Below, in pieces: positions 54,623-64,000 of a stretch of 64,000 bases of DNA; the stretch's first letter is position 1, and each line of letters opens with the position of its first letter. The notes beneath the pieces were generated by a model. The model ran no database searches, was not told where the DNA came from, and saw nothing but the letters and a program-made list of their open reading frames with translations. Made by a program: the position numbers and the translations under genes. Location of the stretch: assembly GCF_010729665.1 (NCBI RefSeq), contig NZ_AP022610.1, positions 5,394,001-5,458,000 on the forward strand. The letters run 5' to 3'. This DNA is from Mycolicibacterium madagascariense (GTDB lineage: Bacteria > Actinomycetota > Actinomycetes > Mycobacteriales > Mycobacteriaceae).

Positions 54623-55408
54623 TCACACCCCGGCGACGTCCACCACGTGGACGCGTACGCCCGCTGCCGAAATCGCCTGCAGCTGTTCGTCGTTCGCCGT
54701 GGAGTCGGTCACCAGATGGTGAATCCGGCTGAGCGGCACCATCTTCGCCAGGGTCACCTTGCCGATCTTGGAGCCGTCCACGGCGACGACGACGCGCTGG
54801 GCATTGGCCGCCATGGCGATGGCGGTGCGGGCCTCGGCCTCGTCGAACGTCGTCGCGCCGATCTCGGCCGACATCCCGTCGGCGCCGAGGATGGCGGTCC
54901 CGACGGTGATGACCTGAAACGCGTGCTCGGACATGGGGCCGACGGCCTCCAGGGAGTTGGCGCGCACCAGCCCGCCGGTGATGATCACCTTCAGGTGGGC
55001 GTCGACCGCGCAGTCCGCGGCGATCGTCAGCGAGTTCGTCACGATCGTCATGTGCGCGCGGCCCTTGAGCGATCTGGCCACCTCGCCGGTCGTGACGCCG
55101 CCAGTGAGCGCCACGGCCTGCGGTCCCGCCGGCACCAGCGCGGCGGCATGCTGGGCGATCCGGCGCTTGATCGCGACCATGCGGTGGTCGCGCAACCGGA
55201 CCGGGATCTCGCTGCCGCTCGGATCGAGGGCCCTCGCGCCGCCGTGGGTCCGCAGCAGCAGGCCCTGTTCTTCGAGGTCGGCGAGGTCGCGTCGCAACGT
55301 CGCCGGCGAGACGCCGAGCTCCCGGCACAGCACCTGGGACGCCACCTCGCCCCGGTCGCGCAGCCGTGAGAGCACCTCGCGCATCCGGTCCGTGCGCTTG
55401 ATCGACAT
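54623..55408 (-). CDS. DeoR-family transcriptional regulator
   Basis: 261 residues. N-terminal DeoR HTH: VASQVLCRELGVSPATLRRD; C-terminal sensor domain of the sugar-phosphate isomerase-like type with VALTGGVTTGEVARSL. ATG seven bases after GAGGGAG. Divergent from the GatZ operon with a palindrome in the intergenic space, so it likely controls that operon in response to a sugar phosphate. Confidence 0.88.
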   Translation of the reverse strand: MSIKRTDRMREVLSRLRDRGEVASQVLCRELGVSPATLRRDLADLEEQGLLLRTHGGARALDPSGSEIPVRLRDHRMVAIKRRIAQHAAALVPAGPQAVALTGGVTTGEVARSLKGRAHMTIVTNSLTIAADCAVDAHLKVIITGGLVRANSLEAVGPMSEHAFQVITVGTAILGADGMSAEIGATTFDEAEARTAIAMAANAQRVVVAVDGSKIGKVTLAKMVPLSRIHHLVTDSTANDEQLQAISAAGVRVHVVDVAGV

Positions 55409-55437
55409 CGCGGAACTCCCTCAGACGATGGTGGCCG

Positions 55438-55456
55438 CGATCAGTTTTCCTGATCG
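55438..55456. promoter_or_regulatory. Palindrome between deoR-type gene and the gatZ operon
   Basis: CGATCAG-TTTTC-CTGATCG is an inverted repeat with perfect 7-base arms in the 98-base divergent intergenic region. CGCTTTGG and GCGCTTTGAG repeats follow at 55455 and 55477. A candidate operator for the DeoR-type regulator. Confidence 0.5.
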
Positions 55457-55506
55457 CTTTGGCGCCATGCATTGCGCGCTTTGAGCGAGCTTCTCATGAT
55501 CGAACG

Positions 55507-56820
55507 ATGTCCCCCACGTCACACGCACCGGTAGTCGACCGACTGGCCGACACCATCGCGCGCCATCGACTCGGCCAACCGGTGGGCGTCTACTCGGTGT
55601 GCTCGGCGCATCCCACCGTGGTGCAGGCCGCCATCGACCAGGCCGCGGCCGACGGCGGCTACGTGCTGATCGAGGCGACGTCCAATCAGGTCGACCAGTT
55701 CGGCGGCTACACCGGGCTGCGGCCCGCCGACTTCCGCGACCTGGTGCACCGCATCGCCGACGAGCGGGGCTTTCCCCGCGACCGGGTCGTCCTCGGTGGC
55801 GACCACCTCGGACCCAACCGCTGGCAGGGTGAATCATCCAATGCGGCAATGCAGAAGGCCGAGGTGCTGATCGCGGCCTACGTCGAGGCCGGGTACCGCA
55901 AGATCCACCTCGACTGCAGCATGTCCTGCGCGGACGACCCCGACGTCCTGCCCGACGAGATCGTCGCGAGCCGCTCGGCGCGGCTGCTGCGGGTCGCCGA
56001 GGACAGCGCGCGGCGCGTTGAAACGGCCCCGGTCTACGTGATCGGCACCGAGGTGCCCGTGCCCGGCGGCGCCCACGAGACCCTCGGCCAGCTCGTGCCC
56101 ACCCCGGCCGATCGCGCCCGCACCACCATCGCCGCCCACCGGACCGCCTTCGCCGAGCTCGGGCTCGAGTCAGTCTGGCCGCGGGTGATCGCCCTGGTGG
56201 TGCAGCCCGGCGTCGAATTCGACCACCAGCAGGTCATCGACTACGACAGGACGGCGACCGCCGAACTGCGCCGGGTCCTGGACGGCGAGGGACTCGTCTT
56301 CGAGGCACACTCCACCGATTATCAACGGCCAGAACGTCTTCGGGAGCTCGTCGAGGACCACTGGGCGATCCTCAAGGTCGGCCCCGGCCTGACGTTCGCG
56401 ATGCGCGAGGCGCTGTTCGCGCTGGCGATGATCGAGAACGAACTCGTCGAGACCGCCCTGCGATCCCATCTCGTCGACGTCGTCGAGCGCAGGATGCTCG
56501 CCGAGCCCGGCTACTGGGAGGGGTACTACACCGGTGATGCGCTCGCCCAGCGCGTCGCCCGTCGCTACAGCTACAGCGACCGACTGCGCTACTACTGGGC
56601 CGACCCCGAGGTCGAAGCGGCGCGAAAGACGCTGCTGGACAACCTCGATCGCGTGGGCATCCCGCTGCCGCTGATCAGCCAGTTCCTACCCGACCAGTAC
56701 CACCGGGTCCGGGCCGGCGAGCTCACCCCCACCCCGCAGACCCTGGTCCTCGACCGGGTCCGCGACGCCCTACGTCCCTACGCTCACGCGTGCCGCAGCA
56801 CTGGAGAGGTTCATGACTAA
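55507..56820 (+). CDS. GatZ/KbaZ-family protein, possible tagatose-6-phosphate 4-epimerase
   Basis: 437 residues, full length for GatZ/KbaZ (about 425). Family blocks: VGVYSVCSAHPTVVQAA, VLIEATSNQVDQFGGYTG, VVLGGDHLGPNRWQG, IHLDCSMSCADDP and FEAHSTDYQ. In enterobacteria GatZ supports the aldolase GatY, but stand-alone relatives without a GatY partner have been shown to be tagatose-6-phosphate 4-epimerases. No aldolase subunit is seen nearby, so the epimerase role is preferred. Start ATG gives MSPTSHAP; a longer frame lacks support. The next gene overlaps it by eight bases. Confidence 0.85.
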   Translation: MSPTSHAPVVDRLADTIARHRLGQPVGVYSVCSAHPTVVQAAIDQAAADGGYVLIEATSNQVDQFGGYTGLRPADFRDLVHRIADERGFPRDRVVLGGDHLGPNRWQGESSNAAMQKAEVLIAAYVEAGYRKIHLDCSMSCADDPDVLPDEIVASRSARLLRVAEDSARRVETAPVYVIGTEVPVPGGAHETLGQLVPTPADRARTTIAAHRTAFAELGLESVWPRVIALVVQPGVEFDHQQVIDYDRTATAELRRVLDGEGLVFEAHSTDYQRPERLRELVEDHWAILKVGPGLTFAMREALFALAMIENELVETALRSHLVDVVERRMLAEPGYWEGYYTGDALAQRVARRYSYSDRLRYYWADPEVEAARKTLLDNLDRVGIPLPLISQFLPDQYHRVRAGELTPTPQTLVLDRVRDALRPYAHACRSTGEVHD

Positions 56821-57952
56821 CACCCCCGTCCCCGCCCAAGCAGACGGCGGCGCCACGATTCTCGAGATCGAACAGCAGCCCGGTGCGTGGCGCGAGGTCG
56901 CCACCGGCATCACCGAGAGCGCGACGACGTTCCTGCGCGATGTGCTGGATCGTCCCGATCTGCGCGTGATCCTCACGGGCGCAGGCAGTTCGGCCTTTGC
57001 GGGCGAGATTGCCGCACCGGCGCTGCGGCGCCACCTCGGCCGACGCGTCGAGGCCATCGCCACCACCGACATCGTCGCGTCCCCGCGCGACTACCTGGAA
57101 CCCGACGTCCCCACGCTGCTGGTGTCGTTCGGCCGGTCGGGCAACAGCCCCGAGAGCCTGGCGACCACGGTGCTCGCCGACGAACTCGTGCACGACGTCT
57201 GGCATCTGGTGCTGACCTGCGATCGCGACGGGCAGCTCGGGCGCGCCCACCGGGGTCGGGCGAACTCCCTCGTCGTCGACATGCCGGAGCGCACCAACGA
57301 CGTCGGCTTCGCGATGACGTCGAGCCTGACCTCGATGCTGCTGTCGTGTCTCCTGCTGCTCGGGCCGGCCAGGGCCGACGACGGCGAAACACTGGCGCGC
57401 GCAGCACAATTCGTCATCAACCGCAAGGCCGATGCCCGGGCGCTCGCCCAGACCAAGCGCCAGCGGTTCGTCTACCTGGGCAGCGGCCCGCTGCAGGGAC
57501 TGGCCAGGGAATCGGCCCTCAAGCTCCTCGAGCTGACGGCCGGTGAGGTCGTGACGTACTACGACTCCCCGCTGGGCTTCCGGCACGGCCCGAAGTCGGT
57601 GCTCGACGCGGACACCCTCGTCGTGGTGTACCTGTCGACCGATCCGCACACCCGGCTCTACGACCTCGACATCGTCGCCGAGATCCGCGCGCAGCTGGGG
57701 CAGGACGCCGTCACCGTGCTCAGCACCGCACCGATCCCCGCCGCCCTCGGACCCGCCGTCGTGCTGCCCGGCCTCGACGGGCTAGACGACGCCCTGGTCG
57801 CGCTGCCCTATCTGGTGTTCGCGCAGTACCTGGCGCTGTTCACGTCCCTCGAATACGGCAAGACGCCGGACGATCCGTTCCCGTCGGGCGAGGTCAGCCG
57901 CGTCGTCAAGGGCGTCACCATCCACCCGATGGACGGGGACGGACATGCCTAG
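56813..57952 (+). CDS. SIS-domain sugar isomerase/deaminase (AgaS type)
   Basis: 379 residues, about the length of E. coli AgaS. Two SIS domains: VILTGAGSSAFAGEIAAPAL, LLVSFGRSGNSPESLATT in the first and FVYLGSGPLQGLARESALKL with LGFRHGPKSVLDADTLVVV in the second. AgaS converts galactosamine-6-phosphate to tagatose-6-phosphate and ammonia. Start overlaps GatZ by eight bases and its stop overlaps the kinase by eight bases. Confidence 0.87.
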   Translation: MTNTPVPAQADGGATILEIEQQPGAWREVATGITESATTFLRDVLDRPDLRVILTGAGSSAFAGEIAAPALRRHLGRRVEAIATTDIVASPRDYLEPDVPTLLVSFGRSGNSPESLATTVLADELVHDVWHLVLTCDRDGQLGRAHRGRANSLVVDMPERTNDVGFAMTSSLTSMLLSCLLLLGPARADDGETLARAAQFVINRKADARALAQTKRQRFVYLGSGPLQGLARESALKLLELTAGEVVTYYDSPLGFRHGPKSVLDADTLVVVYLSTDPHTRLYDLDIVAEIRAQLGQDAVTVLSTAPIPAALGPAVVLPGLDGLDDALVALPYLVFAQYLALFTSLEYGKTPDDPFPSGEVSRVVKGVTIHPMDGDGHA

Positions 57953-58940
57953 GTTTCTGGGCGTCGACGGGGGCGGATCGAAGACCGCGTTCGTCCTCGT
58001 CGATGCGGACGGGGTGGTGCTGGCCCGCGCGACCGCACCGACGTCGTACTACTTCAACGACGGGTTCGACGTCGTCGAACGCGTTCTCGCGCAGGGCATC
58101 TCCGCCATCTGCGAGCAGGCCGGCATCGACCGCTCCGACATCGACGGCGCGTTCTTCGGCATCCCCGGCTACGGGGAGGCCAGTGCCGACGTCGCCAAGC
58201 TCGACGCCGTCCCCGGCCGCGTGCTCGGACACGACCGTTACGGCTGCGACAACGACATGGTGTGCGGATGGGCCGGCTCTCTGGCGGGCGCGGACGGCAT
58301 CAACGTCATCAGCGGTACCGGGTCGATGACCTACGGCGAGCGCGCCGGCGTCGGTCACCGCGTCGGCGGCTGGGGCGAACTGTTCGGCGACGAGGGTTCG
58401 GCGTACTGGGTGGCGACGCAGGGGCTCAACGCATTCAGCCGGATGAGCGACGGCCGCAGGCCCCGCAGTCCGCTCTACGAGCACCTGCGCGACCGGCTGC
58501 AGCTGGCCGGCGATCTCGACGCCGTCAGCCTGGTCATCGACACGTGGAAGGGCAACCGCAGCTCCATCGCCGCCCTGGCCACCACCGTCTGTCACGCCGC
58601 CCGCGACGGGGACCCCGTGTCGGTCGGCATCCTGAGCGCGGCCGCGGCCGAACTGGTCGCGCTGATCGAGACCACCAGGGCGCTGGTCGGTTTCACCGAG
58701 TCCGACACCGTGCCGGTGTCCTACTCCGGGGGGATGTTCTCCGATCCCGGCTTCCTCGCCACCTTCCTCGCCGAACTCGGTTCGCGCGCAGGCGGTTACG
58801 ACGTACGGCGGCCGCTGCTCGACCCCGCGGTCGGCGCCGCGCTCTACGCGGCCAAGCTCACCGGCCATCCGCTCAGCCCGGAAGCCGTGCACCAACTCGC
58901 CACCACGCCCGCCAGTTCTCGAGAGGTGAAGACACCATGA
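57945..58940 (+). CDS. BadF/BadG-type amino-sugar kinase
   Basis: 331 residues of the ASKHA fold. ATP-binding phosphate-1 motif FLGVDGGGSKTAFVLVDADG, phosphate-2 VISGTGSMTYGERAGVG, and adenosine motif near SYSGGMFSDPGF. N-acetylglucosamine kinases and similar enzymes belong here. In this operon it probably makes galactosamine-6-phosphate or N-acetylgalactosamine-6-phosphate. The next gene overlaps its stop by four bases. Confidence 0.83.
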   Translation: MPRFLGVDGGGSKTAFVLVDADGVVLARATAPTSYYFNDGFDVVERVLAQGISAICEQAGIDRSDIDGAFFGIPGYGEASADVAKLDAVPGRVLGHDRYGCDNDMVCGWAGSLAGADGINVISGTGSMTYGERAGVGHRVGGWGELFGDEGSAYWVATQGLNAFSRMSDGRRPRSPLYEHLRDRLQLAGDLDAVSLVIDTWKGNRSSIAALATTVCHAARDGDPVSVGILSAAAAELVALIETTRALVGFTESDTVPVSYSGGMFSDPGFLATFLAELGSRAGGYDVRRPLLDPAVGAALYAAKLTGHPLSPEAVHQLATTPASSREVKTP

Positions 58941-59890
58941 CCACGAACCCGACCGCCGGCCACACCCGCAGCTGGATCTTCTACGCCACGCTGCTGATCC
59001 TGTTCTGGGGCGTGTGGGGCGCGTTCTCCGCGCTGCCCTCCACGAAGTACGGCTACCCGGACGAGATGATCTACAGCATCTGGGCGCTGACCATGATCAT
59101 CCCCGCGGTGTTCGCGCTGCGCGGGCAGCGCTTCGACCGGCGCCCGCGCGCCGCCGCCTACGGCCTGCTCATCGGGCTCACCGGCGCGGGTGGTCAGCTG
59201 CTGCTGTTCCAGGCGCTGACGATGGGACCCGCCTACCTCATCTTCCCGATCGTCTCGATCTCCCCGGCGATCACCGTCGTGATGGCGATGGTGCTGCTGC
59301 GCGAACGGGTGTCGGGTCTGGCGGTCGTCGGGCTGATCGCGGCGTTGGCCGCCATCGTGCTGTTCAGCATCACCAGTGGCGACTCCGACGTCTCGAAGGG
59401 ACCGTGGCTGCCGCTGGCGATCCTGGTCTGTGTGGCATGGGGCGTGCAGGCCTACTTCATGCGAAAGACCGCCACGATCGGGGTCAACGACGCCACCACG
59501 TTCGGGTGGATGGCCATCAGCGGGCTGGCACTGATTCCCGTCGCGCTGTTCTCCCTCGGTGGCATCCCCACCGACTTCCCTTGGCAGGCACCGGCTTTGA
59601 CGGCCGGCACGCAGCTGCTCAACGCCGTCGGCGCGCTGTTCCTGGTGATGGCGCTCAGCCGCGGCAAGGCCTCGATCGTGGCGCCGACCACGAATGCGCT
59701 GGCGCCTGCGCTGACGATCGTGGTGTCGCTGATCGCCTACCAGACCCTCCCGAGCCCCTACGGTGCGGCAGGCATCGTGCTGGCCCTGGTCGGTTCGACG
59801 CTCATGGTCTACAGCGACGAGAAGCGCGGAGAGGCCCTCACCGAGGCCGTCCTGGATCCGGCTGCGGCCGAGCCGAAGAGCCGGGCCTGA
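58937..59890 (+). CDS. DMT-superfamily (EamA-like) transporter
   Basis: 317 residues, ten membrane helices in two EamA repeats; repeat starts at WIFYATLLILFWGVWGAFSA and WLPLAILVCVAWGVQAYFM. Helices include VVVSLIAYQTLP and the end AAGIVLALVGSTLMVYS. Last gene of the operon, start overlapping the kinase stop (ATGA). It probably imports the sugar or a related metabolite; direction and substrate are inferred from context. Confidence 0.85.
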   Translation: MTTNPTAGHTRSWIFYATLLILFWGVWGAFSALPSTKYGYPDEMIYSIWALTMIIPAVFALRGQRFDRRPRAAAYGLLIGLTGAGGQLLLFQALTMGPAYLIFPIVSISPAITVVMAMVLLRERVSGLAVVGLIAALAAIVLFSITSGDSDVSKGPWLPLAILVCVAWGVQAYFMRKTATIGVNDATTFGWMAISGLALIPVALFSLGGIPTDFPWQAPALTAGTQLLNAVGALFLVMALSRGKASIVAPTTNALAPALTIVVSLIAYQTLPSPYGAAGIVLALVGSTLMVYSDEKRGEALTEAVLDPAAAEPKSRA

Positions 59891-59905
59891 ACCCTCGCGC
59901 GACGT

Positions 59906-59935
59906 AATCGCCGCGGCAAACTATCGCGGGCGATG
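59906..59935. terminator. Hairpin after the transporter gene
   Basis: ATCGCCGCG (59907-59915) pairs with CGCGGGCGAT (59925-59934) with one bulge, 17 bases after the stop at 59890. Ends the rightward amino-sugar operon and lies downstream of the leftward 46-residue gene. Confidence 0.55.
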
Positions 59936-59957
59936 ATTGCGGTTCGAACCGGGCGAC

Positions 59958-60098
59958 TCAGAAGCCGTAGCGGACGAGCTCGTCCGCCGTCACCAGCCGT
60001 TCGAGCTTGGCGGGATAGTCACGGTTGCGAACGGGATAACGAAGCATCGACCAGGCGATACGGCCCATTCGAGACCGAACGATCGGATTGCTGTACAC
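59958..60098 (-). CDS. Small conserved-looking basic protein, 46 residues (Rv3857c position)
   Basis: GTG start with AGGAG eight bases upstream. Sequence begins VYSNPIVRSRMGRIAWSML and ends ELVRYGF, with RYPVRNRDYPAKLERLVTAD in the middle. Codon use is typical and the Arg/Tyr-rich composition is not that of a random frame. It sits upstream of nothing on the same strand but downstream of gltD's stop by distance (gltD ends at 60255), the place of M. tuberculosis Rv3857c, annotated as a small possible membrane protein. No strong membrane helix is seen. Confidence 0.6.
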   Translation of the reverse strand: MYSNPIVRSRMGRIAWSMLRYPVRNRDYPAKLERLVTADELVRYGF

Positions 60099-60254
60099 GG
60101 TGTCAACTCCTGCGGTTGGCGTCTGGCATCACCGTGGGCCCACACTAGCGCACGAACCCCGGGGACCATTAGACACCTGTGATCTGGCTAACACGCGAAG
60201 GCGCGCCGCAAAAAGATCAGATGTTTCTGGTGTGACTGAAGTGGCTAATGAGAC

Positions 60255-61721
60255 CTAGCGCTGGGGTGCAGCCGTCGGCTTGATCGGCGCCGGGAGCGCC
60301 GTCTGACCCATCAGGTAGCGGTCGACGCCCGCGGCGGCGGCCCGGCCCTCGGCGATCGCCCAGACGATCAGCGACTGACCGCGGCCCATGTCGCCCGCCA
60401 CGAAGACGCCCGGCACGGAACTCTGAAAGTCCTTGTTGCGCGCCACGTTTCCGCGATCGGTCAGCTCGACGCTGAGGTCGGTGAGCAGACCGGGCTTCTC
60501 CGGCCCGACGAAGCCCATCGCGAGCAGCACCAGGTCCGCATCCAGATCGAAGTCACTGCCCTCGACCTTGACGAACTTGCCGTTCTGCATCTCCACCTCG
60601 TGCACCTTGAGGCGCTCGACGTGACCGTTGGACCCGACGAACTCCTCGGTGTTGACCGAGAACACGCGCTCGCCGCCCTCTTCGTGGGCGGAGGCCACCC
60701 GGTACATCAGCGGGTAGGTCGGCCACGGCGTCGAGTCGGCGCGTTCCTCGGGCGGCCGCGGCATGATCTCGAACTGGTGGACGCTGACCGCACCCTGGCG
60801 GTGCGCGGTGCCGAGGCAGTCGGCGCCGGTGTCACCGCCACCGATGATGACGACGCGCTTGCCCTTCGCCGTGATCGGCGGTTCGCCGTCGTCGCCGAGG
60901 ACGTCGTCGCCCTGCTGCACGCGGTTGGCCCACGGCAGGTACTCCATCGCCTGGTGGATGCCCGCGAGTTCACGACCGGGGATCGGCAGGTCGCGGAACG
61001 CGGTGGCACCACCGCAGAGCACGACGGCGTCGTAGTTGAGCCGCAGCTGCGCAGCCGTGACGTCGACGCCGACGTTGACCCCGGCACGGAAGTGCGTGCC
61101 CTCGGCCCGCATCTGCTCGAGCCGACGGTCGATGTGGCGCTTCTCCATCTTGAACTCGGGGATGCCGTAGCGGAGCAGTCCGCCGATGCGGTCGGCCCGC
61201 TCGAACACCGTGACGGTGTGCCCGGCCCGGGTCAACTGCTGCGCGGCAGCCAGGCCGGCCGGTCCGGACCCGACGACGGCGACCTTCTTGCCGGTGAGGC
61301 GGTCCGGCGGAAGCGGGACCACCCAGCCGTTGTCGAAGGCGTTGTCGATGATCTCGACCTCGACCTGCTTGATCGTCACCGGGTCCTGGTTGATGCCGAG
61401 CACGCACGACGCCTCACACGGCGCCGGGCACAGCCGCCCGGTGAACTCGGGGAAGTTGTTCGTGGCGTGCAACCGCTCGATCGACTCGCGCCAGCGGTCC
61501 TTGAAGACCAGGTCGTTCCACTCCGGGATCAGGTTGCCCAGCGGACATCCGTTGTGGCAGAACGGAATACCGCAGTCCATGCACCTGGCGGCCTGGTCGC
61601 GCAGCGCGTCGTGGGAGAAGTCCTCGTAGACCTCGTTCCAGTCGCGCAGGCGCAGCGGCACCGGGCGGCGCTGAGGCGTCTCGCGGTGGGTGTACTTGAG
61701 GAAGCCGCGCGGGTCAGCCAC
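60255..61721 (-). CDS. gltD: Glutamate synthase small subunit GltD
   Basis: 488 residues. N-terminal [4Fe-4S] Cys motif: [23 protein letters not shown] motif [23 protein letters not shown] motif [19 protein letters not shown]-terminal [20 protein letters not shown]. It passes electrons from NADPH to the large subunit for glutamate formation from glutamine and 2-oxoglutarate. GTG at 61721 overlaps the gltB stop by eight bases; the N terminus [10 protein letters not shown] matches the family. Confidence 0.95.
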   Translation of the reverse strand: MADPRGFLKYTHRETPQRRPVPLRLRDWNEVYEDFSHDALRDQAARCMDCGIPFCHNGCPLGNLIPEWNDLVFKDRWRESIERLHATNNFPEFTGRLCPAPCEASCVLGINQDPVTIKQVEVEIIDNAFDNGWVVPLPPDRLTGKKVAVVGSGPAGLAAAQQLTRAGHTVTVFERADRIGGLLRYGIPEFKMEKRHIDRRLEQMRAEGTHFRAGVNVGVDVTAAQLRLNYDAVVLCGGATAFRDLPIPGRELAGIHQAMEYLPWANRVQQGDDVLGDDGEPPITAKGKRVVIIGGGDTGADCLGTAHRQGAVSVHQFEIMPRPPEERADSTPWPTYPLMYRVASAHEEGGERVFSVNTEEFVGSNGHVERLKVHEVEMQNGKFVKVEGSDFDLDADLVLLAMGFVGPEKPGLLTDLSVELTDRGNVARNKDFQSSVPGVFVAGDMGRGQSLIVWAIAEGRAAAAGVDRYLMGQTALPAPIKPTAAPQR

Positions 61722-64000
61722 GAGCCGCCGCCATGATCGCGGTATCGACGTCCTCGCCATTGCGTTCGGCCTCGGCGATCGCGGTGAGCACCGACCGGTA
61801 GTCGCGCGGCATCACCTTCACGAAGTGCTTCAGTTGAGACTCCCAGTCGGACAGCACCCGTCGACCCACGGCGGAATCCGTGGCGTCGACGTGCGCGACG
61901 AGCATGCCCTGCAGCCAGTCGACGTCGTCGGCGTCGAGGCGCTCCAGATCGACCATCTCGGCGTTGAGGTTGTCGTTCAGCGTGCCGTGCAGGTCGTACA
62001 CGTACGCGATACCGCCCGACATGCCTGCGGCGAAGTTGCGGCCGGTCGGGCCGAGGATGGCCACCTTGCCGCCCGTCATGTACTCGCAACCGTGGTCGCC
62101 GACGCCCTCGACCACCGCGTGGGCACCGGAGTTGCGCACCGCGAAGCGTTCGCCGACCTGACCGCGCAGGAACGCCTGCCCGCTGGTCGCGCCGAACAGG
62201 ATGACGTTGCCCGCGATGATGTTGTCCTCGGCGACGAAGTCGGCGGGCGCGTCGTCCGACGGCCGCACCACGATGCGTCCGCCCGACAGACCCTTGCCGA
62301 CGTAGTCGTTGGCGTCGCCGTACACCCGCAGCGTGATGCCCTTGGGCAGGAACGCCCCGAAGCTATTGCCTGCCGAGCCGTTGAACGTGATGTCGATGGT
62401 GCCGTCCGGAAGGCCTTGCCCCCCATGCACCTTGGTGAGTTCGTGACCCAGCATGGTGCCGACCGTGCGGTTGACGTTCGCGATCGTCGTGGAGAACCGC
62501 ACCGGGGTGCCGTGGTCGATCGCCTCGCGGCTCTGGGCGATCAGCTGCTGATCGAGCGCCTTGTCGAGACCGTGGTCCTGACGCGAACTGCAGTACAGGT
62601 CCTGGTTCATGAACGCCGAGTTCGGTTCGTGCAACACCGGCGACAGGTCCAGCTTGTGGGCCTTCCAGTGTTCGGCCGCCCGCGCGGTGTTCAATGCGCC
62701 GACCTGGCCGACCATCTCGTTCATCGTGCGGAAACCCAACTGCGCCATGAGTTCCCGGACCTCTTCGGCGATGAACATCATGAAGTTCTCGACGAATTCC
62801 GGCTTGCCCGTGAAGCGTTCCCGCAGCAGCGGGTTCTGGGTCGCCACGCCGACCGGGCACGTGTCGAGGTGACACACCCGCATCATGATGCAGCCCGCGA
62901 CCACCAGCGGAGCCGTCGCGAACCCGAACTCCTCGGCGCCGAGCAGCGCCGCCACGACGACGTCGCGGCCGGTCTTCAGCTGGCCGTCGACCTGCACGAC
63001 GATGCGGTCGCGAAGTCCGTTGAGCAGCAACGTCTGCTGCGTCTCGGCCAGACCCAGCTCCCAGGGTGCGCCGGCATGCTTCTGCGACGTCAACGGGGTG
63101 GCGCCGGTGCCGCCGTCGTGCCCGGAGATGAGCACCACGTCGGCGTGCGCCTTCGACACGCCCGCCGCCACGGTGCCGACGCCGTTCTCCGACACCAGCT
63201 TCACGTGCACGCGGGCGCTGGGGTTGGCGTTCTTCAGATCGTGGATCAGCTGTGCGAGATCCTCGATCGAGTAGATGTCGTGGTGCGGCGGCGGCGAGAT
63301 GAGGCCGACGCCCGGCGTGGAGTGCCTGACCTCGGCCACCCACGGATACACCTTGTGACCCGGAAGTTGGCCGCCCTCACCGGGTTTCGCACCCTGGGCC
63401 ATCTTGATCTGGATGTCGGTGCAGTTCGTCAGGTAGTGGCTCGTCACCCCGAAGCGGCCCGACGCGACCTGCTTGATGGCGCTGCGGCGCCAATCGCCGT
63501 TCTCGTCGTAGGCGAAGCGGTTGACGTTCTCGCCGCCCTCACCGGAGTTGGAGCGGCCACCGAGGCGGTTCATCGCGATCGCGAGCGTCTCGTGCGCCTC
63601 GGCCGAGATCGAGCCGTAGCTCATCGCGCCGGTCGAGAAGCGCTTGACGATCTCCGTCGCAGGCTCGACCTCGTCGATGGGAACAGGTGGTCGCAGGGCG
63701 TCGTCACCGGTACGGAAGGTGAACAGACCACGCAGCGACGCGAAGCGCTCGCTCTGGTCGTCGACCAGCTTGGTGTACTCCTTGAAGATCGAGTACTGGC
63801 CGGTGCGGGTCGCGTGCTGCAGCTTGAAGACCGTGTCCGGGTTGAACAGGTGGTACTCACCCTCGCGGCGCCACTGGTACTCGCCGCCGACCTCGAGTTC
63901 GCGGTGCGCGCGCTCGTCGGGCCGGTCCAGGTAGGCCAGCGCGTGGCGGGCCGCGACGTCCTCGGCGATGTCGTCGAGGTCGATGCCGCCGGTGGGACAG
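61714..64000 (-). CDS. gltB: Glutamate synthase large subunit GltB, C-terminal part
   Basis: Partial: the gene starts beyond 64000 and the frame is open to the right edge. The visible ~760 residues include the FMN-binding synthase domain ([37 protein letters not shown], and [19 protein letters not shown]), the [3Fe-4S] motif [19 protein letters not shown], and the C-terminal GXGXG beta-helix ([38 protein letters not shown]). It makes two glutamates from glutamine and 2-oxoglutarate. Confidence 0.96.
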   Translation of the reverse strand, partial: CPTGGIDLDDIAEDVAARHALAYLDRPDERAHRELEVGGEYQWRREGEYHLFNPDTVFKLQHATRTGQYSIFKEYTKLVDDQSERFASLRGLFTFRTGDDALRPPVPIDEVEPATEIVKRFSTGAMSYGSISAEAHETLAIAMNRLGGRSNSGEGGENVNRFAYDENGDWRRSAIKQVASGRFGVTSHYLTNCTDIQIKMAQGAKPGEGGQLPGHKVYPWVAEVRHSTPGVGLISPPPHHDIYSIEDLAQLIHDLKNANPSARVHVKLVSENGVGTVAAGVSKAHADVVLISGHDGGTGATPLTSQKHAGAPWELGLAETQQTLLLNGLRDRIVVQVDGQLKTGRDVVVAALLGAEEFGFATAPLVVAGCIMMRVCHLDTCPVGVATQNPLLRERFTGKPEFVENFMMFIAEEVRELMAQLGFRTMNEMVGQVGALNTARAAEHWKAHKLDLSPVLHEPNSAFMNQDLYCSSRQDHGLDKALDQQLIAQSREAIDHGTPVRFSTTIANVNRTVGTMLGHELTKVHGGQGLPDGTIDITFNGSAGNSFGAFLPKGITLRVYGDANDYVGKGLSGGRIVVRPSDDAPADFVAEDNIIAGNVILFGATSGQAFLRGQVGERFAVRNSGAHAVVEGVGDHGCEYMTGGKVAILGPTGRNFAAGMSGGIAYVYDLHGTLNDNLNAEMVDLERLDADDVDWLQGMLVAHVDATDSAVGRRVLSDWESQLKHFVKVMPRDYRSVLTAIAEAERNGEDVDTAIMAAARG

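Overview
The window is high-GC DNA with the conserved gene order of a mycobacterial chromosome, roughly the Mycobacterium tuberculosis stretch from embB (Rv3795) to gltB (Rv3859c). It contains pks13-fadD32-accD4, antigen 85 genes, the galactan/arabinan genes, erp, espR, hns, ethA-ethR and gltBD, a combination specific to Mycobacteriaceae. Extra genes absent from M. tuberculosis at these positions (a Ni superoxide dismutase pair, a DinB polymerase, a toxin-antitoxin-like pair and an amino-sugar operon) suggest an environmental, probably rapidly growing species (Mycolicibacterium-like). That species-level statement is inference.

Layout. 1-616 is the 3' end of an Emb arabinosyltransferase. 654-2894 is a 13E12-type HNH gene with a perfect LexA box over its start codon. 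3163-12035 holds accD4, pks13 and fadD32, the mycolic acid condensation machinery, transcribed leftward. 12225-15859 holds a cutinase-like enzyme, a DUF732 lipoprotein, the MPT51-type protein and an antigen 85 mycolyltransferase. 16080-22698 is the leftward operon glf, glfT2, PAP2 phosphatase, ubiA (DPPR synthase), aftB, which makes galactan and the arabinose donor and caps arabinan. erp lies divergently beyond it.

23891-35012 contains a HAD phosphatase, two acyltransferases, an MBL/Rieske protein, a MOSC protein, serS, a septum-formation protein, a small metalloprotease, a histidine phosphatase and pheA. 35112-40865 is an iron-related and envelope block: a DUF2470 gene behind an IdeR-like box, a CPBP protease, an LCP protein, bfrB, glpQ1, a DUF4328 protein and a rhodanese. 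Where M. tuberculosis has sodA (Rv3846), this window has divergent sodN and sodX (Ni-SOD and its maturation protease). espR follows, convergent with an ImmA/IrrE-type peptidase plus a seven-or-more-TM protein, then DUF6474, hns and rraA.

48551-50735 is ethA/ethR around two copies of a palindromic operator. 50831-53046 holds a Y-family polymerase with a LexA-like box, convergent with a PHP-domain protein. 53118-59890 looks like an accessory insertion: a toxin/RHH pair, an F420-type oxidoreductase, a DeoR regulator, and an operon GatZ - AgaS - sugar kinase - DMT transporter that could take D-galactosamine to fructose-6-phosphate. A 46-residue protein, gltD and the 3' part of gltB close the window.

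Many genes have a TANNNT hexamer ending 6-7 nt before the start codon, which suggests leaderless transcripts. Operons show frequent ATGA/GTGA stop-start overlaps.
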